Assembly: GCF_000421405.1 (NCBI RefSeq)
Contig: NZ_ATWY01000018.1
Coordinates: 22,393 to 86,392, forward strand
Source of the DNA: Butyrivibrio sp. NC2007
GTDB taxonomy: Bacteria > Bacillota > Clostridia > Lachnospirales > Lachnospiraceae
Length of the DNA: 64,000 nt
Direction: 5' to 3'
The translations under genes were made by a program, and so were the position numbers. Below the pieces are notes generated by a model. That model ran no database searches and was not told where the DNA came from. It saw only the letters and a list, made by a program, of their open reading frames with translations. This document shows positions 16,287-25,675 of this stretch, piece after piece; position 1 is the first letter of the stretch; every line of letters begins with the position of its first letter.

Positions 16287-16807
16287 GCAAGTAGGTCCTC
16301 CTTCCTTATAGTTTTCTTTAGCATTTCTCGCGCTCTGTAGATATGCGACTGTACAGTCTTAAGTGGTACCCCGATTCGAATCGAGATTTCTTTTGCCGTA
16401 AGGCCCTCTTCAAAATGGAGCTTAGCCGGCGTCCTGTATGGTTCCGAAAGTCCATCGCAGCTGTTTCTGAAAGCCTCCATGATGTCTGCTGCAACGAACT
16501 GTTCCAATGGTCCGTCCCGTCCTGACCCTTGAGTTTGTGGCAGCTCATCATTTGGAGTCGCCACAGCCCGTCTCTCAGCTGCCCTTAAGTAGTCGATGCA
16601 CTTGTTGCTTGCAATCCTGCACAGCCAGGCCTTTTCTGAAGAACCATCGAACTCATTTATATGTTCATAGGCCGAAATAAAGGTTTCCTGCGTGATATCC
16701 TCCGCGGCAAAATAATCACCGGTCAGCTTAAGACATACAGAGAAAACAAGATTCTTGTACGTGCTCATCAGCTCTATTAACTTTTCCTTAGAATCTGTTT
16801 TCCCCAT
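16283..16807 (-). CDS. ECF-type RNA polymerase sigma factor
   Basis: 174-residue sigma-70 family protein. Region 2 is seen in FSVCLKLTGDYFAAEDITQETFISAYEHI with the downstream tryptophan motif SEKAWLCRIASNKCIDYLR. Region 4 is the helix-turn-helix LTAKEISIRIGVPLKTVQSH near residues 130-150. It lacks regions 1 and 3, as expected for group 4 sigma factors. It leads an operon with the anti-sigma-like protein and two membrane proteins, so it probably answers an envelope signal. Confidence 0.93.
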   Translation of the reverse strand: MGKTDSKEKLIELMSTYKNLVFSVCLKLTGDYFAAEDITQETFISAYEHINEFDGSSEKAWLCRIASNKCIDYLRAAERRAVATPNDELPQTQGSGRDGPLEQFVAADIMEAFRNSCDGLSEPYRTPAKLHFEEGLTAKEISIRIGVPLKTVQSHIYRAREMLKKTIRKEDLLA

Positions 16808-16869
16808 CTTTTTTTCCTTTATTTCGCTCTCCTCATATAATATAACGAATCACGCACATAAAAGTCTGC

Positions 16870-16906
16870 AAAAAAATACGACTTACAGAAATTTTTCTGT
16901 AAGTCG
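16870..16906 (-). terminator. Terminator after the GGDEF gene
   Basis: CGACTTACAGAAA and TTTCTGTAAGTCG form a 13-bp perfect stem with a two-base loop (16879-16906). On the minus strand it is followed by a T-rich run (16870-16878). It lies five bases after the GGDEF stop codon. Confidence 0.9.
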
Positions 16907-16911
16907 CATGA

Positions 16912-18063
16912 TCATAATCCTTTCTTTTTCTCATCATACATAGCAGCGTCGGCCTTCTCAATCAGGTCTTTTAACGAATCATCATCATCCAGGTCAGCAA
17001 TACCTATGCTGATTGTCAGGTCAAATGGAAGCTTTTCCTCCTCTGCAAGTTCCGCAAGCCTTGCATTTATGTTGTTCTTTAGCTCCTCGTTTGTCGCACC
17101 ACCTTCTGAAGAGGCCAAAACAACAAATTCATCACCGCCATACCTTGCAATGATAGCCCGACGCCCTGAGTGCTTGCAGCCTTCGCGCAGTGCCTTAGCA
17201 ATCAGTTTAAGAGCGTTGTCTCCCTGCAGATGTCCATAGGTGTCGTTGATGTGTTTGAAATGATTAGCATCTACCAAAAGGAGATATATCTTTTCCTGCT
17301 CGCCCTTGCCCCTCTTTAGCTGCTCAAAGGAAAGATTAAGCTGTTTCCTGTTATTGAGACCGGTGAGCGGATCAAGTGAAATCAGCTCATCAACCCATAT
17401 AAGATACAGCACAAGCGTCGCCAGAGACATAGCCACGCAGGCTACAGGTAATCTGGGATAGATAAACTGTATGATTCCAGCCACACCCGGCGCAACCGGA
17501 AAAAGAAGTAGCCGGATCAGTACTTTTTTATCCTGCTTAGTGTCTTTTCTGATGATGTTTAGAATGATCCTGATCCATGCCAGGGCAATGTATGAATATG
17601 ACAATACATAAGTAAGAATAAACAGTGGTCCTCTGTGATATGTTCCGTCATCACCAAAATAAAACAGATATTTGCCAAAAAGATTGCCCAAGAGCAAAAT
17701 ACCCATGAGCCACATGAGTATTGCTGACTGCCTGACCCTTCTCATATCCTTGGCAAAACTTGTATCACGGATAAGTTCAAAATATAGAAACCAAAAGAAG
17801 CACATGCTTGATGTAGCGAAAAAATAGACAGTCTTACAGGCAACAAGAATCCTTCCATCGCCCGGAATAACATGATTAAGCACCATTTGAGACCAGGTGT
17901 CCGAAATGAAGAAAACCATCTCCGATATGATGGACATGACAAAATTTCTCTGAGCCACCATCTTGGATAGTCCCCGCGTTTTGTGAAGGATGATCCATAT
18001 CAGTATCAGAGAAAACAGATTCAGTTCAAGATATAGAATCGCATATTCTATGTTTGCATCCAT
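16912..18063 (-). CDS. Membrane GGDEF protein, predicted diguanylate cyclase
   Basis: 383 residues: about seven transmembrane helices in the first 215 residues, then a GGDEF domain that makes cyclic di-GMP. DPLTGLNNRKQL opens the domain, FKHINDTYGHLQGD holds the nucleotide and metal site, and the active-site motif is intact as RYGGDEF near residue 313. The RxxD product-inhibition site is not obvious. A TATAAT at 18070-18075 stands six bases before the ATG and no ribosome site is present, so the mRNA may be leaderless. The gene is monocistronic, closed by the hairpin at 16870-16906. Confidence 0.93.
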   Translation of the reverse strand: MDANIEYAILYLELNLFSLILIWIILHKTRGLSKMVAQRNFVMSIISEMVFFISDTWSQMVLNHVIPGDGRILVACKTVYFFATSSMCFFWFLYFELIRDTSFAKDMRRVRQSAILMWLMGILLLGNLFGKYLFYFGDDGTYHRGPLFILTYVLSYSYIALAWIRIILNIIRKDTKQDKKVLIRLLLFPVAPGVAGIIQFIYPRLPVACVAMSLATLVLYLIWVDELISLDPLTGLNNRKQLNLSFEQLKRGKGEQEKIYLLLVDANHFKHINDTYGHLQGDNALKLIAKALREGCKHSGRRAIIARYGGDEFVVLASSEGGATNEELKNNINARLAELAEEEKLPFDLTISIGIADLDDDDSLKDLIEKADAAMYDEKKKGL

Positions 18064-18069
18064 AGAATA

Positions 18070-18075
18070 ATTATA
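18070..18075 (-). promoter_or_regulatory. -10 element six bases before the GGDEF start
   Basis: A perfect TATAAT with no convincing -35 (CACTAA at 17-base spacing). Transcription would begin at or next to the ATG at 18063. Confidence 0.45.
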
Positions 18076-18107
18076 CTCTATTTTCCGTAGATTAGTGTTC
18101 TCTGATT

Positions 18108-19214
18108 TTACTGCTCACCAATATATTCAAAACTAATCCCATCATCATGAGATACGTAAAGCCCCGATGGGTGCTTTTCAAGCTCCTCGTTATAATAATC
18201 CCCAGAATATTGGCTCTGCCCCACCAGCATATAGAGATCCTCGCCATCTTTCCAGACCTTTTCAGGAATTGTGAATGGGTTATAGATGCTTCCATCTGCC
18301 AGTTTGACCTTGGCTGAAGGGTAATTTATCTGGGTAAAAGACCTTCCTCCGTCCGCCGTTCTGTAGAGAAGAGCGTCATCTCCTCCGTTATAGGTAAGGC
18401 ATGAAAATCCAAGATTGGTATCATCAATAAACTCAATCCAGCTCGCTGCTCCGCCGCTTCCGCAGTAGGGATCGTCATTGACCAGCACAACCTTTCCGTC
18501 GCTGTCTCTCTTGGCTGTAAGCACGTAGTAACTGCTTCCTGCTGCCCTGTCGACAGGTATCATTCCATATGTGATTCCATCCGCGGTTGTATAGGAGCAC
18601 TCCGCTTCATAGTCCTCGTACCCTTCTCCGCTGCCGTCATCCTCAAATGCAAGCTTCTCATAATCTGCAGGTATCATAACCTGATAATCTGTAGCATTCA
18701 GCTTCTCATCCAGAAAGCTGTACAAGCCTTCGTACAGAGCCTCTCTGTCATACCCTCCGCTGATATACGGAGACGGGTCAAAAGACTCTTTTGAAGGATA
18801 CATGCTTATGATAATCTCCTTATACAGCCACGGAGCTTCATCATACGGAATCTCCGACAGACATATCTCCATCCACTCGCATATATCATCGCAAAACCAG
18901 TTCATATCCTGCATTCCGTTCTCATCCAGGATTGGAACCATCACAGTTCCCATCAGCGTCTCGCTACACTCTCTGTCCTGCCAGTAAAGCGCCCTCTGGA
19001 TCTTCTCCGGAAATGTATCCTCAGCCAGACCAATAAACTTATAAAGCAGCTGATTCTCATGCATCTTCTGCTGCGTTTCTTCATCAGTCTCTTCGCTTGT
19101 ATCTACCGCTGCCTGATCCTCTATATTCTGTTCCGATATTACCTCATTTTGAGAAGAGCATGCAGATAGTGTAAGCATGCCCAAAAGAACTATTCCAACA
19201 ATCCTTGTTTTCAT
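18108..19214 (-). CDS. Hypothetical lipoprotein
   Basis: 368-residue exported protein. It has a lipoprotein signal with lipobox LSAC and Cys at 19, then an acidic Glu/Asp/Gln-rich linker to about residue 50. The mature part has no domain I can name; the C-terminal half (DDTNLGFSCLTYNGGDDALLY, TADGGRSFTQINYPS, YVSHDDGISFEY) has the look of sialidase/BNR-type beta-propeller Asp-box motifs. The ATG at 19214 is preferred because AAGGAG lies nine bases upstream, while the ATG at 19235 puts that site inside the gene. It stands alone. Confidence 0.8.
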   Translation of the reverse strand: MKTRIVGIVLLGMLTLSACSSQNEVISEQNIEDQAAVDTSEETDEETQQKMHENQLLYKFIGLAEDTFPEKIQRALYWQDRECSETLMGTVMVPILDENGMQDMNWFCDDICEWMEICLSEIPYDEAPWLYKEIIISMYPSKESFDPSPYISGGYDREALYEGLYSFLDEKLNATDYQVMIPADYEKLAFEDDGSGEGYEDYEAECSYTTADGITYGMIPVDRAAGSSYYVLTAKRDSDGKVVLVNDDPYCGSGGAASWIEFIDDTNLGFSCLTYNGGDDALLYRTADGGRSFTQINYPSAKVKLADGSIYNPFTIPEKVWKDGEDLYMLVGQSQYSGDYYNEELEKHPSGLYVSHDDGISFEYIGEQ

Positions 19215-19261
19215 AACACTCCACTCCTTAACCATTAATCCCCCTATACAAGATTAATGAT

Positions 19262-19325
19262 CCCCGGGGGCGGAGTCAAGGGCTCATTTTTTGAACCCCG
19301 GGGACGGAGTCAGTGGCTCATTTAC
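19262..19325. repeat. Two tandem copies of a CCCCGGGG-CGGAGTC repeat
   Basis: Two units of about 33 bases, each starting CCCCGGGG, containing CGGAGTCA and ending GGCTCATTT, stand head to tail at 19262 and 19296. They share GGGGACGGAGTC with the terminator at 12964-12998. They lie downstream of the acetyltransferase gene and upstream of the lipoprotein gene. Confidence 0.7.
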
Positions 19326-19353
19326 TGCCTTATTATCATATCTTCCAACGGGT

Positions 19354-19809
19354 TCATCGATTCATATAAAAGGTTACAATCTCTACGTTCCCATCCATCC
19401 TTTTTTCTCCTAAACTGAACCCACATTTCTCAGTGTAGAACTTAACATTCCGACGCTTGTCAGCAGGTGTAACTAAGGTTATCTCTTTCCAATCAGAGCA
19501 GACAGATAACATGTACTTGAATGCCTCTGTACCTATTCCCATTCCTTGATATTCCGGTATAACACACAGGCAGCCAAGGTAGTATCGTCCATCTCCTTCG
19601 TTTTTGAAAGAAAGCGCCCCGATTGGAGTATTATCACCTAAAATGAGGTATTTCGTAAAATTCTCAAAAGATTGTTCCATATGTTCTTTTGTCTGTCCAT
19701 AAGCAGGGCACTCCCCATAAAAGACATAATCATCATAAAATGAAGCATTATATATATTAACCAACAGCTCTGCGTCTTCTTTGACCGCTTGTCTATATTT
19801 TATCGTCAT
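19354..19809 (-). CDS. GNAT-family N-acetyltransferase
   Basis: 151 residues. The acetyl-CoA-binding motif A is seen in LGCLCVIPEYQGMGIGTEAFKYML (Q/RxxGxG/A form) near residues 78-101. The C-terminal strand has FYTEKCGFSLGEKR. Such enzymes acetylate small-molecule or protein amines; the substrate cannot be told. The ATG follows GGGGGC. It is followed downstream by the tandem repeat at 19262-19325. Confidence 0.88.
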   Translation of the reverse strand: MTIKYRQAVKEDAELLVNIYNASFYDDYVFYGECPAYGQTKEHMEQSFENFTKYLILGDNTPIGALSFKNEGDGRYYLGCLCVIPEYQGMGIGTEAFKYMLSVCSDWKEITLVTPADKRRNVKFYTEKCGFSLGEKRMDGNVEIVTFYMNR

Positions 19810-19831
19810 GATTTGCCCCCAAAATCTTCTA

Positions 19832-19990
19832 CTATTCTCGTGTTAATATAATTTTCTCTCCGTTCTTGTAACTAACATGTTCGCTATCTGCCTTAAATCC
19901 CTGCTTTTTCATCACCTTGATCAAGGTATACATGAAGAAACCATGTGTGACTATTGCACAATTCTCATTTAGTCGATACCACCGTTTTTT
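19832..19990 (-). pseudogene. Remnant of a histidine phosphatase gene (C-terminal part)
   Basis: Between the two acetyltransferase genes an open frame without a start codon or ribosome site translates to about 52 residues containing NCAIVTHGFFMYTLIKVMKK followed by QGFKADSEHVSYKNGE. This matches the C-terminal third of phosphoglycerate-mutase-like histidine phosphatases, where VTHGGF carries the second catalytic His. The N-terminal RHGE half is missing; a stop codon at 19991-19993 closes the frame upstream. It is most likely the tail of a gene lost by deletion. Confidence 0.65.
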
Positions 19991-20007
19991 CTAAAACTCT
20001 CCGCATT

Positions 20008-20490
20008 CTACAATTTCAAAGCAGCAATTATTTCTTCTCCATCCATATCCCCAGTCTCTATAAATCCAAAAGACTCATAAAGAGCTTTTGCCACTTTATT
20101 GTCCGGTTCATATGATAACCAGCAATATTCTGCCCTGCCACAAGGAAATGTCTTTATGAATTCAAGAGCAAGTTCTATTGCTTTTCTGCCATAACCCTTT
20201 TGCTGATATTTCTTGTCTATCATAAGACGCCAAAGATTATAGTTGTTGTCTGCAATTGCTGGTGCATCATCCCAATAGTCATCTTTGTCATATCCAATCA
20301 TAACGAAACCCACTGGAGTATCGTCATCATAAATACCAAAAGGATAAGCGTAACCATTATTGGTGATAGTCGTATAAGCCTCAATAATACTGACATCATT
20401 AGCAGCGACAAATTCTCTCTGCTCATCATTAACAGATAGTTTTAATATATCCCAAACATTTTTACCATTTATCTTTTCAATTCTTAGCAT
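20008..20490 (-). CDS. GNAT-family acetyltransferase, spermidine-acetyltransferase-like
   Basis: 160 residues. Motif A is NLWRLMIDKKYQQKGYGRKA near residues 85-104, and WLSYEPDNKVAKALYESFGF is the C-terminal motif typical of BltD/diamine acetyltransferases. Polyamine acetylation is a reasonable guess, not proven. The ATG at 20490 is preferred over the TTG at 20508 because GGGGGAT stands at normal spacing before it. It is 18 bases upstream of the histidine phosphatase remnant. Confidence 0.85.
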   Translation of the reverse strand: MLRIEKINGKNVWDILKLSVNDEQREFVAANDVSIIEAYTTITNNGYAYPFGIYDDDTPVGFVMIGYDKDDYWDDAPAIADNNYNLWRLMIDKKYQQKGYGRKAIELALEFIKTFPCGRAEYCWLSYEPDNKVAKALYESFGFIETGDMDGEEIIAALKL

Positions 20491-20739
20491 ACGGTTATCC
20501 CCCAACAAATTTCACTCATGTCTCCCTCAGACACATGCTTAAATCATATCATAATTAGAACAAGATTATAGCTCGGAAATTAAGATACGGTTTTACAAAA
20601 TCTCATCTATCATTATATCCATGCAGAAAGTGGTTTGCATTATCACCCTTATCCCTGCATTTTTCTTGAAAATGACTCAAATAGGTATTTGGATGTGATT
20701 TAGTCAACATTTTTGTCCTTTTTCTTACAATTCTCAATG

Positions 20740-20861
20740 GAAAAAGTGACTAAGAAAATGATATAAACACATCATAGTCACTTGTAACTCTAAGAACTAG
20801 GATAAATGAGGGGTAAATAGTGTCTAAGAACATGAAAAAGAGATTCCTTAGTCACTTTTTC
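20740..20861. repeat. 15-bp inverted repeat in the gap before tuf's terminator
   Basis: GAAAAAGTGACTAAG (20740-20754) and its perfect reverse complement (20847-20861) stand 92 bases apart; a partial copy, ATAGTCACTT, lies between them. The 20509-20926 gap is AT-rich and holds no gene. The spacing is wide for a hairpin; they could be binding sites or ends of a small non-autonomous element. Confidence 0.5.
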
Positions 20862-20926
20862 ACTTTTAGATCAAAATATAGCTTTCATGGCAACGGTACT
20901 AAATATTTCGATACCTTTACGCAAAC

Positions 20927-20962
20927 AAAAAAGAGCTCCAAGCACAAGGCTTGAAGCTCTTT
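20927..20962 (-). terminator. Terminator of tuf
   Basis: Read on the minus strand, AAGAGCTTCAAGCC pairs with its complement (one mismatch), then TTTTTTG follows. It lies about 33 bases after the tuf stop. Confidence 0.9.
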
Positions 20963-20994
20963 ATAAATTCAGTGATCATGCAATCTGATAAGAA

Positions 20995-22185
20995 TTACTC
21001 AACGATTGTAGCAACCTTACCTGATCCAACTGTACGTCCACCCTCACGGATAGCGAACTTAAGACCCTGCTCCATAGCGATAGGGTGAATAAGCTCGATA
21101 GACATTGTTACGTGGTCACCAGGCATGCACATCTCAACACCATCAGGGAGGTTGCAGACACCTGTAACGTCAGTTGTTCTGAAGTAGAACTGAGGTCTGT
21201 AGTTTGTGAAGAAAGGTGTATGACGGCCACCCTCGTCCTTAGTAAGAACGTAAACCTCAGCAGTGAACTTTGTGTGGCATGTTACTGTGCCAGGCTTTGT
21301 TACAACCTGACCTCTCTGGATACCATCACGGTCAACACCACGGAGAAGAAGTCCTACGTTGTCACCAGCCTCGCAGTAGTCCATAGTCTTTCTGAACATC
21401 TCGATACCAGTACATACAGACTTAGATGTCTCTTCCTTAATACCAACGATTTCGATTTCGTCGTTGAGGTTAAGGTGACCTCTCTCTACTCTACCTGTAG
21501 CAACTGTTCCACGTCCTGTGATTGTGAATACGTCCTCAACAGGCATAAGGAAAGGCTTATCTGTCTCACGAGTAGGTTCAGGAATGTATGAATCAACTGT
21601 ATCCATAAGCTCCATAACCTTGTCGCCCCACTCAGACTTAGGATCCTCAAGAGCCTTAAGAGCTGAACCACGGATGATAGGTGTGTCATCTCCAGGGAAC
21701 TCATACTCTGTAAGAAGGTCTCTGATCTCCATCTCTACGAGATCAAGAAGCTCAGGATCGTCAACCATATCGCACTTGTTCATGAATACGATGATGTAAG
21801 GAACACCAACCTGACGAGCAAGAAGAACGTGCTCCTTAGTCTGTGCCATAACACCGTCAGTAGCAGCAACAACGAGGATAGAACCATCCATCTGAGCTGC
21901 ACCTGTGATCATGTTCTTAACGTAGTCAGCGTGGCCAGGGCAGTCAACGTGAGCGTAGTGTCTGTTAGCTGTCTCGTACTCGATGTGAGCAGAGTTAATT
22001 GTGATTCCACGCTCTTTCTCTTCTGGAGCCTTATCGATCTGATCAAATGCAACAGCAGGTGAAAATCCTCTGTCAGCAAGAACAGTTGTGATAGCTGCTG
22101 TAAGAGTTGTCTTACCATGGTCAACGTGTCCGATTGTACCAATGTTTACGTGTGGCTTACTTCTGTCAAACTTAGCTTTTGCCAT
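20995..22185 (-). CDS. tuf: Elongation factor Tu
   Basis: 396-residue GTPase that brings aminoacyl-tRNA to the ribosome. G1 GHVDHGKTT, switch [11 protein letters not shown]3 DCPGH, G4 NKCD and G5 GSALKAL are all intact, and domains 2 and 3 are full length. It follows fusA at the end of the str cluster but has its own promoter in the 143-base gap (22257-22285). GGAGGA precedes the ATG. The next gene downstream is unrelated, so S10-operon genes do not follow here. Confidence 0.99.
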   Translation of the reverse strand: MAKAKFDRSKPHVNIGTIGHVDHGKTTLTAAITTVLADRGFSPAVAFDQIDKAPEEKERGITINSAHIEYETANRHYAHVDCPGHADYVKNMITGAAQMDGSILVVAATDGVMAQTKEHVLLARQVGVPYIIVFMNKCDMVDDPELLDLVEMEIRDLLTEYEFPGDDTPIIRGSALKALEDPKSEWGDKVMELMDTVDSYIPEPTRETDKPFLMPVEDVFTITGRGTVATGRVERGHLNLNDEIEIVGIKEETSKSVCTGIEMFRKTMDYCEAGDNVGLLLRGVDRDGIQRGQVVTKPGTVTCHTKFTAEVYVLTKDEGGRHTPFFTNYRPQFYFRTTDVTGVCNLPDGVEMCMPGDHVTMSIELIHPIAMEQGLKFAIREGGRTVGSGKVATIVE

Positions 22186-22256
22186 TTTTAAATATCCTCC
22201 TTAAGGTGAAATGTTGTTAATAAACATTTTCATACATAATTTAACCGACTATATCG

Positions 22257-22285
22257 ATTATATTAAAAGTTTGCCGTGAAATCAA
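22257..22285 (-). promoter_or_regulatory. tuf promoter
   Basis: TTGATT (22280-22285), a 17-base spacer and TATAAT (22257-22262) on the minus strand. The -35 lies inside the 3' arm of the hairpin that follows fusA. Confidence 0.75.
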
Positions 22286-22306
22286 GCGTTAACTATGATT
22301 TCACGG
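22274..22306 (-). terminator. Hairpin between fusA and tuf
   Basis: CCGTGAAATCA and TGATTTCACGG form an 11-bp perfect stem with an 11-base loop, followed on the minus strand by CAAACTTTTAA. The T-run is weak, so read-through from fusA into tuf is likely partial. Confidence 0.6.
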
Positions 22307-22328
22307 GACTTTTCTATTAATTTAATGA

Positions 22329-24446
22329 TCAGTTGCCCTTATTTGAAAGAACTTTATCCTGAACATTCTTAGGAACCGGAGCATACTTCTCGAAGAACAT
22401 TGAGTAGTTACCACGTCCCTGAGTTCTTGAACGAAGGTCTGTAGCATAGCCGAACATCTCAGCAAGAGGCACATGTGCTCTTACGATCTTTCCGCCGCCA
22501 AGATCATCCATACCTTCAACCTGTCCACGACGAGAGTTAACGTCACCGATAACATCTCCCATGTACTCCTCAGGCATAGTAACCTCAACCTTCATGATAG
22601 GCTCAAGAAGAACAGGTGCTCCCTTCTGCATAGCATCCTTGAATGCCATAGATCCGGCAATGTGGAATGCCATCTCAGATGAGTCTACCTCGTGGTATGA
22701 TCCGTCGTAAACTGTAGCATGTACACCAACAACAGGATATCCACCAAGTGTTCCGGCCTTCATAGCCTCTTCGATACCTTCGCTGATTGGCTGGATGAAT
22801 TCCTTAGGAATAGCACCACCAACAACTTCGCTATCAAACTGGTAAAGGTTATCGCCGTTAGCATCCATAGGCTCGAAACGAACCTTACAGTGTCCGTACT
22901 GACCACGTCCACCGGACTGCTTAGCATACTTAGACTCAACGTCTACAGCCTTTGTAAGGGCCTCTCTGTAAGCAACCTGAGGTGCACCAACGTTAGCCTC
23001 AACCTTATACTCTCTAAGAAGTCTGTCAACGATGATATCAAGGTGAAGCTCACCCATACCAGCGATGATTGTCTGACCTGTCTCAGGATTTGTATGAGCT
23101 CTGAATGTAGGATCCTCTTCAGCAAGCTTCATAAGAGCCTCATCAAGCTTCTGCTGACCAGCCTTAGTCTTAGGCTCGATAGCAAGCTCGATAACGGGAT
23201 CAGGGAACTCCATTGACTCAAGGATAACAGGGTTCTTCTCATCACAGAGAGTATCACCTGTTACTGTGTTCTTAAGACCAACAGCAGCAGCGATATCACC
23301 TGAATATACCTTATCAAGGTCTGATCTCTTGTTAGCATGCATCTGAAGGATACGTCCAAGACGCTCCTTGCTGTCCTTAGTACTGTTAAGTACGTAAGAA
23401 CCTGAATTAGCTGTTCCACGGTATACACGGAAGAATGCAAGCTTTCCTACGAAAGGATCGCTGACAATCTTGAATGCAAGAGCTGCGAATGGGCCATCAT
23501 CTGTTGACTCAACCTCGATCTCATTACCTTCCATATCTGTACCCTTACAAGCAGGGATATCAAGAGGTGAAGGCATGAACTCGATAACAGCATCAATAAG
23601 CTTCTGGATACCTCTGTTTCTGTGAGCTGAACCACAGCAAACAGGGAAAGCCTTACACTCGCAAGTTGCCTTACGAAGTGCTGCCTTAAGATCAGCAACT
23701 GAAGGCTCCTCACCCTCAAGGTACTGCATCATAAGGTCTTCATCAAGATCGCAGATCTTCTCAACGAGTTCGCCGTGATAAAGCTCAGCGTCATCCTTGA
23801 GTTCAGCAGGGATCTCACCAATAGTAACATCCTCGCCCTTATCATCGTTGTAAATGTAAGCCTGCATCTCGAAAAGATCGATAATTCCCTGGAACTGATC
23901 CTCAGCTCCGATAGGGATTTCAATCATAATAGCATTTTTCTTAAGTCTGTTACGGATCTGCTCAACAGCTCCGTAATAGTTAGCGCCGATGATATCCATC
24001 TTGTTGATGAATGCCATACGAGGAACATTAAATCCATCAGCCTGTCTCCATACGTTCTCAGACTGAGGCTCAACGCCTTCCTTAGCACTAAATACTCCAA
24101 CTGCACCATCAAGTACACGAAGTGAACGCTCAACCTCAACAGTGAAGTCTACGTGACCAGGAGTATCAATGATATTGATACGATGCTCTAAAGCACCTGG
24201 CTTAGCCTTACCGTTCTCCTGAAGTGTCCAGTGGCAAGTTGTAGCTGCAGATGTGATTGTGATACCACGCTCCTGCTCCTGTTCCATCCAGTCCATGGTA
24301 GCAGTACCTTCGTAGGTCTCACCAATCTTGTAGTTAACACCGGTATAGTAAAGAATACGCTCTGTAAGAGTAGTCTTACCAGCATCAATATGAGCCATGA
24401 TACCGATGTTCCTAGTTCTCTCCAATGGGTATTGTCTATCAGCCAA
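22329..24446 (-). CDS. fusA: Elongation factor G
   Basis: 705-residue translocase GTPase. Domain I shows AHIDAGKTT (G1), the switch [19 protein letters not shown] (G3) and NKMD (G4). Domains II to V are complete, ending with the domain V segment [24 protein letters not shown]. Length and motifs are those of the housekeeping EF-G rather than a TetM-type protection protein. The ATG follows AGGAGG. It lies between rpsG and tuf in the usual str order. Confidence 0.99.
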   Translation of the reverse strand: MADRQYPLERTRNIGIMAHIDAGKTTLTERILYYTGVNYKIGETYEGTATMDWMEQEQERGITITSAATTCHWTLQENGKAKPGALEHRINIIDTPGHVDFTVEVERSLRVLDGAVGVFSAKEGVEPQSENVWRQADGFNVPRMAFINKMDIIGANYYGAVEQIRNRLKKNAIMIEIPIGAEDQFQGIIDLFEMQAYIYNDDKGEDVTIGEIPAELKDDAELYHGELVEKICDLDEDLMMQYLEGEEPSVADLKAALRKATCECKAFPVCCGSAHRNRGIQKLIDAVIEFMPSPLDIPACKGTDMEGNEIEVESTDDGPFAALAFKIVSDPFVGKLAFFRVYRGTANSGSYVLNSTKDSKERLGRILQMHANKRSDLDKVYSGDIAAAVGLKNTVTGDTLCDEKNPVILESMEFPDPVIELAIEPKTKAGQQKLDEALMKLAEEDPTFRAHTNPETGQTIIAGMGELHLDIIVDRLLREYKVEANVGAPQVAYREALTKAVDVESKYAKQSGGRGQYGHCKVRFEPMDANGDNLYQFDSEVVGGAIPKEFIQPISEGIEEAMKAGTLGGYPVVGVHATVYDGSYHEVDSSEMAFHIAGSMAFKDAMQKGAPVLLEPIMKVEVTMPEEYMGDVIGDVNSRRGQVEGMDDLGGGKIVRAHVPLAEMFGYATDLRSRTQGRGNYSMFFEKYAPVPKNVQDKVLSNKGN

Positions 24447-24500
24447 AGGTATTTCCTCCTATAATAATTAAACCATAGTCAACTCACATTCAGATAAAGA

Positions 24501-25010
<510 letters not shown>

Positions 25011-25121
25011 TCACTGCTTACTACAATCATCGGTACTCACTAATTTAGTGTACGTGCGGTATCTTACTTCTTTATATAGAATAGAACACCAACACTTTAA
25101 AAAATTAGATCTGTTGTTAAA

Positions 25122-25544
25122 TTACTTCTTGGCTGCTTTAGGTCTCTTAGCGCCATACTTAGAACGAGCCTGTTTTCTGTCGGCTACGCCTGCTGTATCA
25201 AGAGTACCTCTGATGATGTGATACCTTGTACCAGGCAGATCCTTTACTCTTCCGCCACGGATGAGAACAACGCTGTGCTCCTGAAGGTTGTGTCCCTCAC
25301 CAGGAATGTAGCTTGTAACCTCGATACCGTTAGAAAGACGTACTCTGGCGATTTTTCTCAGAGCAGAGTTAGGCTTCTTAGGTGTAGCTGTCTTAACAGC
25401 TGTGCAGACACCACGCTTCTGAGGAGAAGCTGTTGCTGTTGCCTTCTTGTGAAGAGAGTTGAAGCCCTTCTGAAGAGCAGGAGCAGTAGACTTCTTAACA
25501 GATGTCTGACGACCCTTTCTAACTAACTGGTTAAATGTTGGCAT
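25122..25544 (-). CDS. rpsL: 30S ribosomal protein S12
   Basis: 140 residues. Conserved blocks [28 protein letters not shown] with the decoding-site Lys, [20 protein letters not shown] and [18 protein letters not shown]. The residues where streptomycin-resistance changes usually occur are the wild-type lysines. The ATG follows AGGAGGT. It heads the str group and is preceded by its own promoter at 25622-25650. The L7Ae-like ribosomal gene often found between rpoC and rpsL in Firmicutes is absent. Confidence 0.99.
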   Translation of the reverse strand: MPTFNQLVRKGRQTSVKKSTAPALQKGFNSLHKKATATASPQKRGVCTAVKTATPKKPNSALRKIARVRLSNGIEVTSYIPGEGHNLQEHSVVLIRGGRVKDLPGTRYHIIRGTLDTAGVADRKQARSKYGAKRPKAAKK

Positions 25545-25576
25545 TCTTTTTACCTCCTATTTTGATATATGCATAA

Positions 25577-25604
25577 GACAAAGGGGCATAATTACCCCTT
25601 TGTC
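25577..25604 (-). promoter_or_regulatory. Hairpin in the rpsL leader / after rpoC
   Basis: GACAAAGGGG and CCCCTTTGTC form a 10-bp perfect stem with an eight-base loop. It lies downstream of both rpoC and the rpsL promoter, and no T-run follows. It could stabilise the str leader or weakly attenuate it. Confidence 0.6.
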
Positions 25605-25621
25605 AATACACGCAATTATGA

Positions 25622-25650
25622 ATTATATATTTCTTTATTTTTGTTGTCAA
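25622..25650 (-). promoter_or_regulatory. Consensus promoter of the str genes
   Basis: TTGACA (25645-25650), 17 bases, TATAAT (25622-25627) on the minus strand, just after the rpoC stop: a full-consensus sigma-A promoter. Confidence 0.88.
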
Positions 25651-25675
25651 CTAAAATTTTTATGACAACCTCGGA

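Noticed and set aside
16283..18063. Cyclic di-GMP signalling island
   Set aside because: Only one GGDEF gene is present, with no EAL, HD-GYP or PilZ gene in the window.
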